Assembly: GCA_963678705.1 (NCBI GenBank)
Contig: OY783214.1
Span: 15,934,001 to 15,998,000, forward strand
Reading direction: 5' to 3'
DNA length: 64,000 bases
Origin: Panorpa germanica
Taxonomy: Eukaryota; Arthropoda; Insecta; Mecoptera; Panorpidae
Made by a program: the position numbers and the translations under genes. The notes under the pieces were generated by a model. The model worked only from the letters and a program-made list of their open reading frames with translations. It made no database searches and was not told the DNA's origin. Shown in pieces: positions 24,501 through 36,850 of the stretch (within the stretch, counting starts at the first letter, position 1; the number at the start of each line of letters is the position of its first letter).

Positions 24501-24841
24501 CTTTTAATTAATCTCGTTTCTAAACATACAATCCAATCTATTTCATTATTAACTAGTTCATCTTAATAAGAAACTTAATAACAAATGTTTTGTTTGACAT
24601 AACCTAAAAATATATGAAAAAATCAACTAACCTGATTGCTGCAGTACAGGAAAGGTTGTGGCGGTTTTGGAGGAAACTCCCAGATGGATTGCTGTCTGTA
24701 TGCGACTGGTTCTGGAGGTGAAGGAACTCCTGGAGTAATTTGTGGAGCCTCCGGATGCACAGAATTACTGTGTTCTTCACGTTTTCGGAGTTTGCTGCGA
24801 ACAGCACGAATTGCCATTATTGTTCCGTTACTTCCAACCAT
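21586..24841 (-). CDS. Proline-rich basic tail protein, short form (two exons)
   Basis: Exon 1 is 24841-24632 (ATG in acaATGG context, donor CAATCAG|GTTAGT) and exon 2 is 21747-21586 (acceptor TTTGTTTCAG, stop TAG). The junction is in phase 0 and the product is 123 residues. It has a short start (MVGSNGTIMAIRAVR), a basic charged block (SKLRKREEH), a Pro-rich middle (QITPGVPSPPEPV..., EFPPKPPQPF) and a C-terminal part with GFVSFRKNMNGKWSRLFKGK and PPELKPQLK. No signal peptide or membrane segment is seen in this form. The family is not recognised. An acceptor inside exon 1 at 24794 would instead join the block from Ser-16 to a transmembrane exon at 36850-36757 in matching phase, making this the cytoplasmic tail of a membrane protein. 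The short form would come from the promoter at about 25250. The exon calls are good; the function is unknown. Confidence 0.72.
21748..24631 (-). other. Intron of the tail gene
   Basis: A 2.9-kb AT-rich intron between the two tail exons. It contains a possible small MITE at 23026-23172; otherwise there are no recognisable features. Short open frames near 22.9-23.3 kb look like chance. Confidence 0.6.
23026..23172. mobile_element. Possible small MITE with ACAGGGT ends
   Basis: A 147-bp segment with ACAGGGTGTTC at the left and GAATACCCTGT at the right, inverted with one mismatch in eleven. No clear target duplication. ACAGGGTGTT-type ends occur in mariner-like elements; a similar lone CACCCTGTATA is at about 33305. 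Tentative. Confidence 0.35.
24632..24794 (-). CDS. Cytoplasmic-tail exon of the long (transmembrane) form
   Basis: The same DNA as most of the short form's first exon, but entered through an internal acceptor (GCTGTTCGCAG|C, AG at 24796-24795). Exon length is 163 nt. The single leading C completes an AGC Ser codon with the AG that ends the transmembrane exon at 36757, and the frame then coincides with the short form (S-KLRKREEH). A positively charged KLRKR directly after the membrane segment fits the stop-transfer rule for a cytoplasmic side. Inferred from phase and chemistry, not from transcripts. Confidence 0.55.
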
Positions 24842-25247
24842 TGTTATAAGTTTTTTTATATTTTATAAATAAACGAATATTCAGTTCAAAAAAGATAAAT
24901 ATCTTTTTAAAGTTTTGTTTAATATTAAAAAGGTAATCACAATTATTTTATGAATGTGACACTTTCTTTAAAATCTTTTAAGTTTGTTAACTTTGTAGTC
25001 ACTGATATAAGATCGTAAGTTACGAGTAACACAATTAAATAAATACAATAAATATCACTTTATTAACACTTTTTTAATAAATAAGTCCCAGTATATCAAG
25101 CACTAATTATTATTTTAAAAATGCTTGTTAAATAGGATGACTAGAATATATTATATTTGAGATTAGGGAGCCTAAGCAACTTCGTGCCAAACTGCCTCTT
25201 GATTGTACTCGTCCATTCGTTCTGCGGCCCAACTTGCTGGCGCTCGC

Positions 25248-25271
25248 TTTATATATCTTTATGTGACGTCA
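25248..25271 (-). promoter_or_regulatory. TATA box plus CRE for the short form
   Basis: On the minus strand, a perfect CRE palindrome TGACGTCA (25271-25264) lies eight bases before TATATAAA (25255-25248). The predicted start is near 25223 in a locally GC-rich stretch (GGGCCGCAGA). A CRE next to TATA is the classic arrangement for CREB/ATF-responsive promoters. The leader to the ATG at 24841 is about 380 nt. It holds an upstream ATG at 25216 with a 14-codon frame only about 7 nt from the predicted cap. Confidence 0.6.
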
Positions 25272-28200
25272 CAGAGTTGTTTGTATCGGGTTTTACGAAT
25301 CCCCCGAATCGACGAACGCAATTGGATTCCCAGTGCTCAACACTAACAAACTTCACACGTATATGAAATATGTGTTCATACAAAGGCTCTGCTGGGCTTT
25401 GCTTTAACAAGCCCATAGAGCAAGAAATGTACCCCTATTTTTTGTACTTTTATTGTTATTTTTTGTGGGTATTTGGTATCTGACCGAACAGGATGGGATC
25501 GTCTGGATATATTAAAGATACTTCAACTGTTTTTTGCTTCTTAAACTTTGCTTTAAGTAATAAAAAATACAAATGCATCTCATCTTTAACTACAAAAAGA
25601 ATGTCTCGGGGTGGAATATAAATACGGATAAATTTAGTGTTTTTTGACTTTACTATAGCTAGAATAGAGTTCTTAGATGGAAAAAGAATCTCGGAAACTT
25701 ATATCTAATTTCCAGTTTTAGAGAATGCAAAGATGGCACCTTAGAAGTATTTAATGAATAACCATAAAGGTGAATGACGTTATTTGACGTCTATTTAGTA
25801 CAACAATAAACGCAAATGAATAAAATTAACATCGATGAAATACGGAAATTTCCTTATAAAATGTAATATAATATTTATATATGTACAAGATACCTTATCT
25901 TAACTTCTTACAACTCGTGTTTATTAAAAATCATATTTTATCAGTTTTATGTTTAATAAAACTTGAAATAATCAATTCAAATAAATTCTAACTCCCGCCA
26001 AACACAGTTATATTTAACATAACAAAAATTATTCTCTGCGTAAACAATGTCACTCAACATACAACATTTTGCTACCTTTTTTCCTCGATATTGAACATTT
26101 TTGCGCAGTAGTAGGTATAACCGTAATTATTGGTACGGCAAATACATTTTTAAACCAACAAAGCAAACCAAGGTAATTTCTTAAAACCATTTCTTGTAAA
26201 AGGTTCGTTGATAATATTCTTATATTTACTTTAAAGTTAATAAACCTTTTTGGAATGTACTTTGTGCTTTGTACATTATGAGAACCCATTAGAAAAGATC
26301 GATGTTGCCAAACCTAGCGTTACTAATAACCATTCCTCATTAACAATACATGCTTAAGAAAAAAAACCTAACCTAAGTCATAAATGCAAATTTAAGTTTC
26401 CAATACATTATTGGACACGGTTTAATTATAGGTTAATTCCATCTTTATTTTGAGGTTATAAAAATTAAGATCACCGCTTAATAAAATGGTATTAATGACT
26501 GGTATATTCCATTATAACATCTGATGGTATATGGATGATATTAATCAATAAATCTATATCGTTAAATTCAATTAAAAATATGTTTAATAATTAAAATAAT
26601 ATCATTATGAAAGTCGTTAGGTATAATTCCGTAATTGGTAGAACTGTTGCAAATTAATTTAAGGATTATGTAATTTAAAAGTAATACTTTTAAGTGATTT
26701 TAATTCGTCATACACGATCCTAACAAAAACAATTTAATTGTCAAATTCTTTATTTTCGATAACATAACCTGTTTACTCATAAAATAGTAAACAAAAAATA
26801 ATTTGTTTTTCTTTCTTATTTAAATTACACAGTAAACTGTAACTACAGTAAATAATTATAAGTCAATACATAATTAAATAATACAACCATGAAATCTAAC
26901 ATACGAGAAAATTCTTTTCAAAAAATTTTAAGGTTATGTTTTATAAAAATAAAAACACCTTCGATATTGTTATTTATAAAGTAATTGTAACTGTATTAAT
27001 GTAGAATCAACAATCAAGTTATCCTTGTAAACTGCAAATCTTTGTTCTGTTCTAACGTCAGGAAACTAGGGACACATAAATAAATTAATAATGTTTACAA
27101 TGGCAGCTGAAGCAGACCGATATAATTATGACTTTTCTATTTTAAAGTTACAAAAATAAAAATAAATTAAAAATAAGTATGAAGCAGGCATATATACGAG
27201 TATGTACCTATGTATAATGTCTATTTACTGACTGTGTTTTAATTGTATATAATCCAGAACCTTTATATTTACTCAGAAAGTGTGTAGTAATTCATATAGA
27301 GGGTATTTTAGGTATCTGCATATACAAATATATATATCAATAAATAAATCCGTAAAAGTTAGCTGTACTATTTATTTTTACAGCCTTAGCCTGATTTTAA
27401 TGTTCTTTTCGATTTGTTCTTGAATGTGTCTCAAATAAATATAAAGGACTAAAATAAAAATCAGACGCCAAAAATAACTTGTAACCGTTTAGTTAGTTAG
27501 TGTCGTGACATTAATTTAAGCTTTAATTTATTTAGATTGGTTCTTAAAATGTATTTAGAGTTGCCGCCTCTTAATATCAAGATATAATGTCTAGTCAATG
27601 GGTTTACTAATTATTTTTCTAATTTAAAATTGAAGTGGTGGATCGTCCTGCTCCTAGTTATATAATAAATAACTACCATACTGAATTTTGTACGAATTTA
27701 AAAAAAAACCATTTCTATTAATACTTCTTTTTTAAATCTGGCAACACTATTGATGATATTGATGCGTTGAGGGTTGCATATCGATCGACTGATAAAACCA
27801 TAAATAAGTACTTTTAGCACGTGAAACAGAGTCATAGTATTTTCTTACAGAAAAAGATTGTATTTGCGAATGAGTTACGATAGCAATTATGTATTACGTG
27901 TAAATATTGATAATATCAGTTGTTTCATACTTATTAATATTATGATGACGAAATTGATTTTAGCGATAGCAAGGTATTCAACGATATATTGTTATCTTTT
28001 AAACATTTGCTTGGAATTCATAATGTTAAAAAATCGTAATAGAATAAACATTTAGTCATCTAGATCACATGATATAGAATTCAATAAGAGCTAAGTATCT
28101 CGAATAAATTGAATTGGATAGCTTGATATATTGGACGGTCGCACAGAAAAGACAGTTTCGTCTTTGTCCTCGAGAGAAAGAGAAAACACAATATAAATAC

Positions 28201-29794
28201 ATTGAACAAACAAAGACAACGCTAACTATTTTGTTTGAAGATAAATTTGCTGCAAGTGTGCATTTTCAGACTATCTTTAGACAGTTATGGCTTAATTCAA
28301 CCCTCTGTCTGAATGGTAACGCATACAGAACATAAAAAGTTCTCAAAACCCTCCCCAAGTTCTCCTCCAGTTCTAGAGACATTAGAAAAGACTATTTTTC
28401 GGAAAGTTTTGAACAGATGTATTGTAAACAAATATCAGCCTATGAGCCCCTGGTCCCCCTTCACCGATTCAACATAAGCTCCTAATTTAGTAGCTAGGCG
28501 GTATTATGAACGAGACAAATATTTACCAAAATCTCTGTTTTTCGCAGATTGCATAGTGGTTAGTATGAATATTGGTTAGCCACATTACTCCAGTTAATTT
28601 ATTACTTAAAAATTGTTAAAATTTAGCGTACATATGCTTATTTTCTTTGCAAGCAAGTGCTAATAGACTATTTATTTTTGTGTTTATGGCGGTAACTCGC
28701 CGACAACGGGCTTTGGCCGTGAGCACATTAACATTAGAAAACTGAAACTTTTTCAAGGAAATTCACATGTGTTGCTTTAAGATTTAATATTTTGCTTTTA
28801 ATAATATTATTAAATAAAAAGGTATATTTTTGCAGATCTAATCAATAATTAATTAACAATTCCATATACTTTTAGGTTTATTTAACATACCAAATTTTAC
28901 CATTTACATACATTTTCTTTTAGGTAAATACAATATTACTCTTTAAAAGTTATACTGTGACAAAAATTTACGTTTTCTGATAATCATTATGATTAGTAAA
29001 TTAAACAAATATAATATTAAAAGATTTTTAATATCTTTTGCATGTATTTAATGGCAATGTATAGAATTATGTTAAACTTCGGTAAATAATAAAAAATGTT
29101 ACGTTAAATAATACATGAATTTACGTATTCTGTTTAGCAGGTATCGTAGCCAAGCTAATTAAACATTCTGGAACTAATATTGTTGTACGAAATTTTCTTA
29201 ATATTAACACGTTTAGCAAACCTTAGTCAAGAAATCGCAAACCTGTTCATTTATGTCATATATACAAACTGAGATATCGAACCTCATTACGAGCATCTCC
29301 ATCTCCCAGCCTCCGCCATCTCGAGGGGGGCGGTTCGTATGATATTAATAAGACAAAACATGTTCGCTCATTACCTAATCATTACCGTGGCTCAATATAC
29401 GTCACATACATTTCCTAACATTTAATTAATTGATGTAAATTGAATTCAGAAGCATCACGTTCATCATATGAATATAGAAATTCATTTCAAAAAAACGTTT
29501 TGATGCAGCTGAATGTATTTTATGTTTTTGCATTTGAGTGTTGCTGTATTGCATCTGTAACTAAGTCGTTCTAGTTCTAAAAATAACCTAGAATTATTCG
29601 CACTACATTTATATCCTACATGTTTATTTATAACCCAAACTTAAGTGAAATTAGCTGAAAAGTGGATGAACTTAATAAAGGTAAAACCGAATAATGAGGA
29701 ATCTCAAATTAGATGTAACATTATATGAAGAAACCATTTCAGAACAGTTGAACAGTGTAACAGGTCAACCGTAAATTGCATTTTCACTAGTTGA
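25272..29794. other. Upstream/intronic stretch without genes
   Basis: If the long form is real, this is part of its 12-kb intron. Mostly AT-rich with no supported exon. Slightly GC-richer words near 25.3 kb (promoter flank), 28.4-28.7 kb and 29.3 kb (ctccgccatctcgagggggg) have no assignable role. Short frames at 26.1 and 28.1 kb look like chance. Confidence 0.4.
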
Positions 29795-30398
29795 ATGGGC
29801 TTGTGTCCTCATTTTTTAGTGGTCCATTTTTCAATTGTTGATTGAAATTGATGTTAATAAATGTGTATTGGCGTGTCTATTTTATTAAATATCTAAATGT
29901 TGACGGAGATATAGCAATTAAAAGTTTGAATTGTAGTTTTAGCGCTAGAAATGGTCGGCCATATTTGTATGACGTGAAATGCATTTTCACGTCAGTTATT
30001 TTTTGAGTAGGTCAGTGCTGTGGTAATGTTCTGTAGCTGTTGGTAGTCAAATAATCAAGTCAAATAAAAAAATAATAAGTTTTTATTTTATTTAACCCTG
30101 CTAAGGCAGTCGTAATATTGTAAATAATATTTGATATATAAATACAAATAGCAGAGATTTATGGGCTGTAAGGTTGGTAACCTTACGCAAGGATTGTGAT
30201 GTCACATGCATTTGGAATGTGTACAACGTTGAATCCCTTTAATAATTAAAGAGACAAAATGACTTTTTTAATTGTTAATATCTCTTAATATATAAGGAGT
30301 TATTAAAAAATAATTGAACATTTGAGGTTCTAGTAACCCACTTTATCAATATATATAGTACACTTTTATAGGAATTAAGACATAGGACACAAGCCCAT
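29795..30398 (+). mobile_element. MITE family A, copy 3 (604 bp)
   Basis: Same orientation as copy 1, with ends ATGGGCTTGTGTCCTC and GCCCAT. Unlike copies 1 and 2, it is not bounded by TA on both sides (GA left, TC right), so its target duplication has decayed or the insertion was rearranged. A short internal block present in copy 1 near 380 is missing here. Confidence 0.8.
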
Positions 30399-33300
30399 TC
30401 ATGACGCATGATGACAAAGAAAAAGTTACAAAATAAGACCACATACAATTAATTTCGTGTGACATCTAAAAAAAAAAAGGTTAGACGAGATACAATTGAT
30501 TTTGCGGGAGATTCAAACAAAGTAACGGTTTGGCAATACACAATCAATTTTGCGAGGGATCTAAAAAGAGGATTTAGATAATTGTATTAGACACCTTTAT
30601 TGACTAATGCAACAAGCCTCCACCACTCGAGTAAAATACATTCAATCTACAAATGGTCTTAAGCGCCATTATGTTTATAACCTAGAAAACTCTAAACATC
30701 ATCTAGAAAATTTTACATTTCAACGGTTCACAAAATTGGTAAATCTTTTTCGTTTAGAGATACATATATCTAAAAAAATTTGATACCGTTTTGAGACTTA
30801 ATTTAAATACCATTATTTAATTACCGTTATTCAATCATTTTGAGCACCTGTTGATATTACTATTATTTTATATTAAAAAAAACAATTACAATTAAAACAC
30901 GTAATAAAATAAATTGTCTTCATACTTTAGAAAGACAATTAAATCGAACAAAAATATTAGTTTATACGAAATGACTTATTAAGAAGTGTGCATGTGACTT
31001 TTTCCTCATTTTAAATCATGTCCTGTATCTTATATTCTTCCAGGTAAACATCAAAGAATGTGAAATTTTTCCATAGTTACTTATATTTACAAATAATTAT
31101 ATTTAAATAGTTTAAATGAACAATAAATATTTTTTTGTAAAAAATAATCACGTAATCATGTACAAATGGTCGGTTAACACAAAAAATGAGTCACGTCTGA
31201 AGTACGGATACTGTACCAAGAGTAAAACATAAAATATTCCATTCATTTGGAAGTCCATTTGTAAATATGCAAATATATATGCTAATTACAATGGCAACAA
31301 GTGTGGGCTGTTCTTCTGGTAGAGTGTTAAGTAGTATTTCATTGAATTCCTGTTACCAAGACGTCTATCTCCAAGAAGAACATGAACAGGATCATCTTCA
31401 TGTTAGTCGAGTTATCGCTTTCTGCTTTTATTTACGAGTTTTGTTATTTAATTATTCTCATAGTAACACCCAAATACCATGAGTGGCAACAACTGAATTA
31501 TAAAACTGTAAACACTGAAATTAACATATTCTGTTATTCTGCTTCCGGTCTTCTTTGCTGGAGATCGTGAGATTTCTATTAAATTAGGTTACAGCCAGAG
31601 TCGTCGCGTGTAATTTAGTGAATAAGGAAAAAGTAACATAAGACTGAGATTGACACTGTAGAAGAAATAAAGGCTATGAAAAAGTAGTAATTACCAAAGC
31701 GACAATGACCCAGCTGGACACATTAATTATTCAATTTAAGTGGCAAAAAATCATATCTGTTGAAAGTAGAAACTCTCATTGGAAAATTTTACAGTTAAAA
31801 TAAATTATCTTCGGAAATAATGGTAGTAATAAACAAGTAAAAGATAAGTAATAAAAGGTAATGAATCACATTTTAACTTATGACATTTGAAACAATCAAA
31901 AATTAGTAAAATACATTTTCTGAGAATAATTTATTTTGAATTTCCCGCCATATCTTAAGTGTCATAACCTCAACTTCAAGTTTCAGTCATTGCGCAATAG
32001 TTCATTTTTATAAGAGAATCAATTTACGAGTATGTCATCGTGGATTCGTAGAATACGGTGGTCTTTTAAATTAATTACTTGAAATAAAATAAGACTATAC
32101 GTTTCTGTTGAAGGTAATACCCATTGGCAATGTCGCCGGCTACCACGACGACGAGTTAAGGTAGTTGATCCGAGATAGTCATGCTCAAAAGTATAACTCA
32201 GCAACCTAAAATTATAATGTAGCTGAAACGTTAGTGTCAAATATTCTCGTTAAAAACTTTTGTGAAAGTACAGTCTCACTGTTCTCACTACATGTAAATA
32301 GTATCTACACATACATACACGTATACACGTATATACATTCACGTATTCTCACTGTTCTCACTACATGTAAATAGTATCTACACGTATATTCACATACATA
32401 CACGATATACACGCATTTTCAATGTTTACAACATTTTATTTCTGTAATGGCGTGGACAATAATTTCCATTTTTTTTTATGTGATTAATAACTACTGTTTC
32501 TATAATATATTAAATTTTTATTGAATTCCTTTGAATCGTTTTTATTTTATTCGATAAAAATAACATTGAAATTACTATTTCCCATAAGAGCCTGTGTTAA
32601 AATAACAAAACTTTAATATCGTTTTTCTCAATAATGGAGTGGTAAATTTTAATCGACCTGAGGTCAATATGTCTTATAATTAATTAAAGAGCAATTAAAT
32701 GAAGTTTTATTAAAATCCTTTGAAAAGTCATTCCACGATACAACTACCTTAAGTTAGTTTTACCTCGATGTGGTGACACACTGGACTGGAGCCAGGTGAA
32801 GTACACCTCACAGGTGTAGCAATAGATGTATTATCTGTAGGGAATCCCACTATGAAAGCAAAAGATTTAATACTGTATGGGCTATTAAGAACTATTTATA
32901 GATTAAGAAAAATTATTAATAAATCTGGTAATACCAGTTATTTGTAAATGTTATTAATAAATTATAGTTTGTATATGTGGTTCTCCGAAAGCTTATCTTA
33001 AGACATTGATTAAAAGGTGAAATCTGATAAGAAATGGTGTATCAATACGAGCTGACTATTTTTAAGTTGCCGCCATTTTGCACAAACTTTAACATTTGAA
33101 ATTTTACAGATGTTGCTTAGAGACTTAGGCAATTAATTATGTAGTAATTTGTAGTCCAACAACGCGTTTGACTTATTATTAATTTACTTTATTTATTTTC
33201 TAGTTTACTTATTTTACTGAGATTGTCAATTAAATTTGGTAATTGCTTTGGTAAATGTACTATTCAATTTCTACTTTGTCTAAAATGACATTGATGTATA

Positions 33301-33420
33301 TAACACCCTGTATATTAATATAACCTTGGTGTTCTCAATATAAGTAATACATTTTTTGCTTAAACAGTTACAGTGCAATTTTCTACAAAATAAAATAAAT
33401 ACTGATCATTTTGAACACAA
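30399..33420. other. Intronic or intergenic stretch
   Basis: AT-rich. It holds one 72-bp tandem duplication (32274 onward) and otherwise no recognisable gene or element. Open frames at 31.3-31.6 kb and 32.0-32.2 kb lack supporting signals. Confidence 0.4.
32274..32417 (+). repeat. Two-copy 72-bp tandem repeat with CA/TA-rich spacer
   Basis: The block tctcactgttctcactacat starts at 32274 and again at 32346. Each is followed by a variable acatacatacacgtata-like microsatellite. A simple local duplication. Confidence 0.75.
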
Positions 33421-33550
33421 AATAAACCAACAGCTTTGAATATGTTTTAACGCTAACCGTTTGCCGTTATAAATAACTTTTATGGAACAAATAGCAATCA
33501 AAGAAGATGGGAGTCTAACATTAATTCTAATTTAGGTTTAGAGTTGAACC

Positions 33551-33862
33551 ATGTTCATGTTCATGTTCTCCGTTGGCTTCGTTTTTGCTTTTGTTGCTTT
33601 TTTTGCTTTAGTTCGTTTCGTTTCGTTCTGTTCAGCCTTTGTTGGGTGTTTGAACCCGGTTCGTTTCATTGGTAAGCGTAACTCATTTGCTGTGAGAACT
33701 CAGAAAAGGTTGCTGAACGAACAGATTCCTCTTGTTGTCGAAAGTCAAAGACCTAGGGTTCGACCGCCCCGTCATGTCGTGTCTGCCCCATCGTTCGGCT
33801 GCTATCCCAAGGATCGAAGAATCATCATGCAACATTTATTAAATAATGTATTATGTATATAA
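33551..33862 (+). CDS. Hypothetical 103-residue protein, possibly secreted
   Basis: An open frame richer in GC than its surroundings, starting with a very hydrophobic stretch (MFMFMFSVGFVFAFVAFFAL...) that could be a signal peptide or a membrane anchor. It then has two dibasic sites, the first preceded by Gly (NPVRFIGKR) and the second in AVRTQKR, followed by a Pro/Arg-rich part (SQRPRVRPPRHVVSAPSF). AATAAAG lies at 33894, 32 bases after the stop, with a GT-rich stretch following, as expected for a 3' end. The layout recalls a small secreted prepropeptide, but the hydrophobic start comes from simple ttcatg and tttgc repeats. A retroelement or LTR remnant is an alternative. Unrecognised. Confidence 0.3.
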   Translation: MFMFMFSVGFVFAFVAFFALVRFVSFCSAFVGCLNPVRFIGKRNSFAVRTQKRLLNEQIPLVVESQRPRVRPPRHVVSAPSFGCYPKDRRIIMQHLLNNVLCI

Positions 33863-34532
33863 GCCAACTAAATTTTGTAGGAAATGTTTAATGAATAAAG
33901 GTGTTCATTTTTGTAAAACTATTCACATTCATGCAGTGACGCTTTTAGACAACTGGAACCCATGACAGTAAAAGTTTTAATGCTCCTAAAACGTATTATT
34001 TATACAGAATGTTTAAATGAGACAATAGAACAAATTTAGTTAACCCATTTAGACCATGCGTGATACAGTATATTTAAGAGAATACATTGACCCTCTCTAA
34101 ACATAAAACATAAATATTATTTAAAATACATGTAATATATACTTAAACGAAACATATTACTAAATTACATATGCAGTTAATTCAAAAATGTCTCAATTTT
34201 ACCTGAAATCGAAAATTACTAATACTTTAATCCTTGAAAATGTCCTCTCAAGAAGTTTTACGATTCTATTAATCCGAAAAAGGGTAAAATACTTTTTAAA
34301 CATTTTGGAAAATCGTGTAAAATAAATAGACCTTATATCTAGGATCGATAAGGGTTAAAATTATTTCATCAGTGTTGTAGGAATGCTTTCATAATCATGG
34401 CGGTCTTAAAATGTAATAGCGATTTGAGTACGTCTAGAAAATTAAATGTATCACTAAATACAGCAAATACAATATATTTTAAATGTTACAAAGTCGAATT
34501 CGAGAAATAATTTCATTGATATTGTTGCTAAG

Positions 34533-34923
34533 CAGTGGCGTGGCCAGGCAACTAAGGGCCCCGGTGCAAAAAAAAATCTGGCTCACAGCAAAACTACTTA
34601 CTACATGTATGTGTATCCATACATACATACAAAAACGTTTCTTTTACTTCTATATCAACTGGCTGCCCATTTTCCGATCTAGTTATCACTCCATACCTCA
34701 CATTAGAACTAAATACCTAGTATACTATTTAAAATTTTTGTTATTGTTTATGTTTTTGTTATAAAAGTTTTGTATGCATTGTCGGGAATAACTATTTACT
34801 AAGAGTATTACTTCACGGTGAAACCGTTAAAATATAAATATAAGTTTTAAAAGTCCGAGGGCCCCCTGAGCTTGGGGGCCCCGGTGCACTGCACCGACTG
34901 GCCCATACCTAGCTACGCCAGTG
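34533..34923 (+). mobile_element. hAT-type MITE (391 bp) with perfect target duplication
   Basis: Left end CAGTGGCGTGGCCAGG and right end CTAGCTACGCCAGTG are inverted, and subterminal ggggccccggtgca blocks mirror each other. An exact 8-bp duplication TTGCTAAG lies at 34525-34532 and 34924-34931. An 8-bp duplication and CAGTGGCGT-type ends are typical of hAT elements. No transposase frame. The intact duplication suggests a fairly recent insertion. Confidence 0.92.
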
Positions 34924-34931
34924 TTGCTAAG

Positions 34932-36756
34932 AGCATTTGACTATGAGAAGAAAAGGAACCTTAACTTCAGTAGTTTTACTTTGACGATACTGCTTGTACA
35001 CCTTTTAACAGTAAATGTAAAAATATAATTTGTAATATAAAGGAGTGAAAGAGACAGATGCATATTCTGAGAAATGAATGGCAACATCGACAAACCTAAA
35101 GGAAACGAAGTGTAGTATAATCCATGAGATAAACTTAAATAATATTATTTAACTAAAAAACCCAGCAGTTGTGGTTACCCACTATATGCTGCACTCGAGT
35201 TTTTAACAGATAACCTCAAAAAATAATGCACGTGTTATGAAAATCCAAACATTTAAAAATTAATGATTGAAAAAACCAACGACGAAACACAACAAATTTT
35301 AAAACATTAGCATATTCATTAATTTAACTAAAAAATGTTTTCCTCAGAAACTGACAGCATCATACGAAATATACAGACTTGTGTTTTTTTATTTAAAGTA
35401 ATTATAAGTTCAATTCAAGGCTTAGTTCGTGTGATTACTTAATGAGGTCTTAATTTACTAATACAGATGTATTTGAAACGTCACGCCATGTAATATAGTA
35501 TGCTTCGATGAATTAAAAAAAAACTTATGTTCATAAAAATATAATCTGTCCTGTTGCCAGGCTGGTTTGGTCCCTGTCTGTGGCTGTGTGCAACACGAAT
35601 AGTTCTTTGTATGAGTGTATTGGTGCGCGTGGCTATGTTTGTGTGTGTGTGTAATTCCTATTATAAAGACTTTAAATATTCAATTGTTATGCTTTTACAT
35701 AATTATAATGTATCTGCGTTCTAGAATCCTAAATGCTCACTATTGTGTGGCCTGTATTGGGAACAATATGTACTCATTACAGACAGATAAAAATTTACGT
35801 AGCATTTACATTTCCACAGAGATAACCTTAGTATTATTGGCGCTCTTCTGCAACGAAATTTGAATTTGGGAAGTGGTATCTTAAGATTCGAAGGAAACAA
35901 AGAAGAGGAGAGTTAGATACTATCCTGTCATCTTATATTTTAAATCATTCATTTTAGGAACACATTTATTGATTTATATGTTTTTAAGTTTATTAATTTA
36001 GTTTAATATATTAATTAAGAACTATTTATATTAGTTTAATTTTTATTAAAAGTGATATTTATTGTATTTTAAAGTGTCACATTCATTTGGTATAGTTTAT
36101 ATAGTTTGGTATAACCTCAAAATTAGTGCCTTCACGAAAAATTTATGTCGGTAAAACAGTTATAATATAAAAATTTAATATATTTCTCTTTTAAACCAAG
36201 AGCAATAATATGCAGAGTCGAAATAAGATTCCAAAAAGTAAGGTCAAATTTCATTTGTCACAGTACAAATACAGGTACAAAATATCTAATCTTAAGAAGA
36301 ATATTAACCAATAGAAACACGTTGTTTTGTTGAAATTTTAAGGTTTTTTTTCTTGAAAGTATATTTTGTATTTAAAGTACGTATTTAGAAATTAAATTGT
36401 TGATGAAATTAGCTCAGCACGCAAAACAATCGTGATACGTCTAGAGAAAGCCACGCGCAATAAACCTTTGTTATTTCTTTTAGAAACATACAGACAATAC
36501 AATATTTATAGGTTATGTAATTATCAATTAAAATTTATTATTAATTACTTATTATGTATAAGATATTAATGATTAATATTTTAAAACGACATAAACTCTA
36601 ATTTATTTAACGATTAAAATATTTAGTATCTGTAATAAATTCTGTTTTATATTTATATAAGATAATTACGACTGTATTTATGTATGTATATAAATTTGAG
36701 GTTAGAGCACACATTTTGAGGTTATGTAGTTCTTATGTAAATGTATTCTAACTAAC
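34932..36756. other. Intron stretch next to the transmembrane exon
   Basis: AT-rich with a small (GT)n tract near 35638. No supported exon. The 82-residue frame at 35615-35863 is low in coding character. Confidence 0.4.
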
Positions 36757-36850
36757 CTTATAGTGACAGCCAATAGAACAATGATAAGTCCAACTAAGAT
36801 CATAGCAATCACGACGCCGCAAACCATGTATACAGTGTCATTTGGAGCAT
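36757..36850 (-). CDS. Transmembrane-helix exon
   Basis: A 94-nt exon on the minus strand with strong signals: acceptor CTTTTTGTTTCAG|AT and donor ATAAG|GTTAGT. It enters with two codon bases and leaves with two, reading APNDTVYMVCGVV then IAMILVGLIIVLLAVTI. That is a short polar lead with an N-glycosylation sequon (NDT) and a ~23-residue hydrophobic helix. The out-phase AG matches the internal acceptor at 24794 (AG+C = Ser), which leads into KLRKREEH, so an extracellular N-terminus and cytoplasmic tail are expected. Upstream extracellular exons were not found with confidence. Protein family not recognised. Confidence 0.75.

Noticed and set aside
24604-24872. Plus-strand 78-residue and minus-strand 67-residue frames
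   Set aside because: They overlap the tail exon in other frames. The minus frame chosen for the gene is the one with matching splice phases on both sides.
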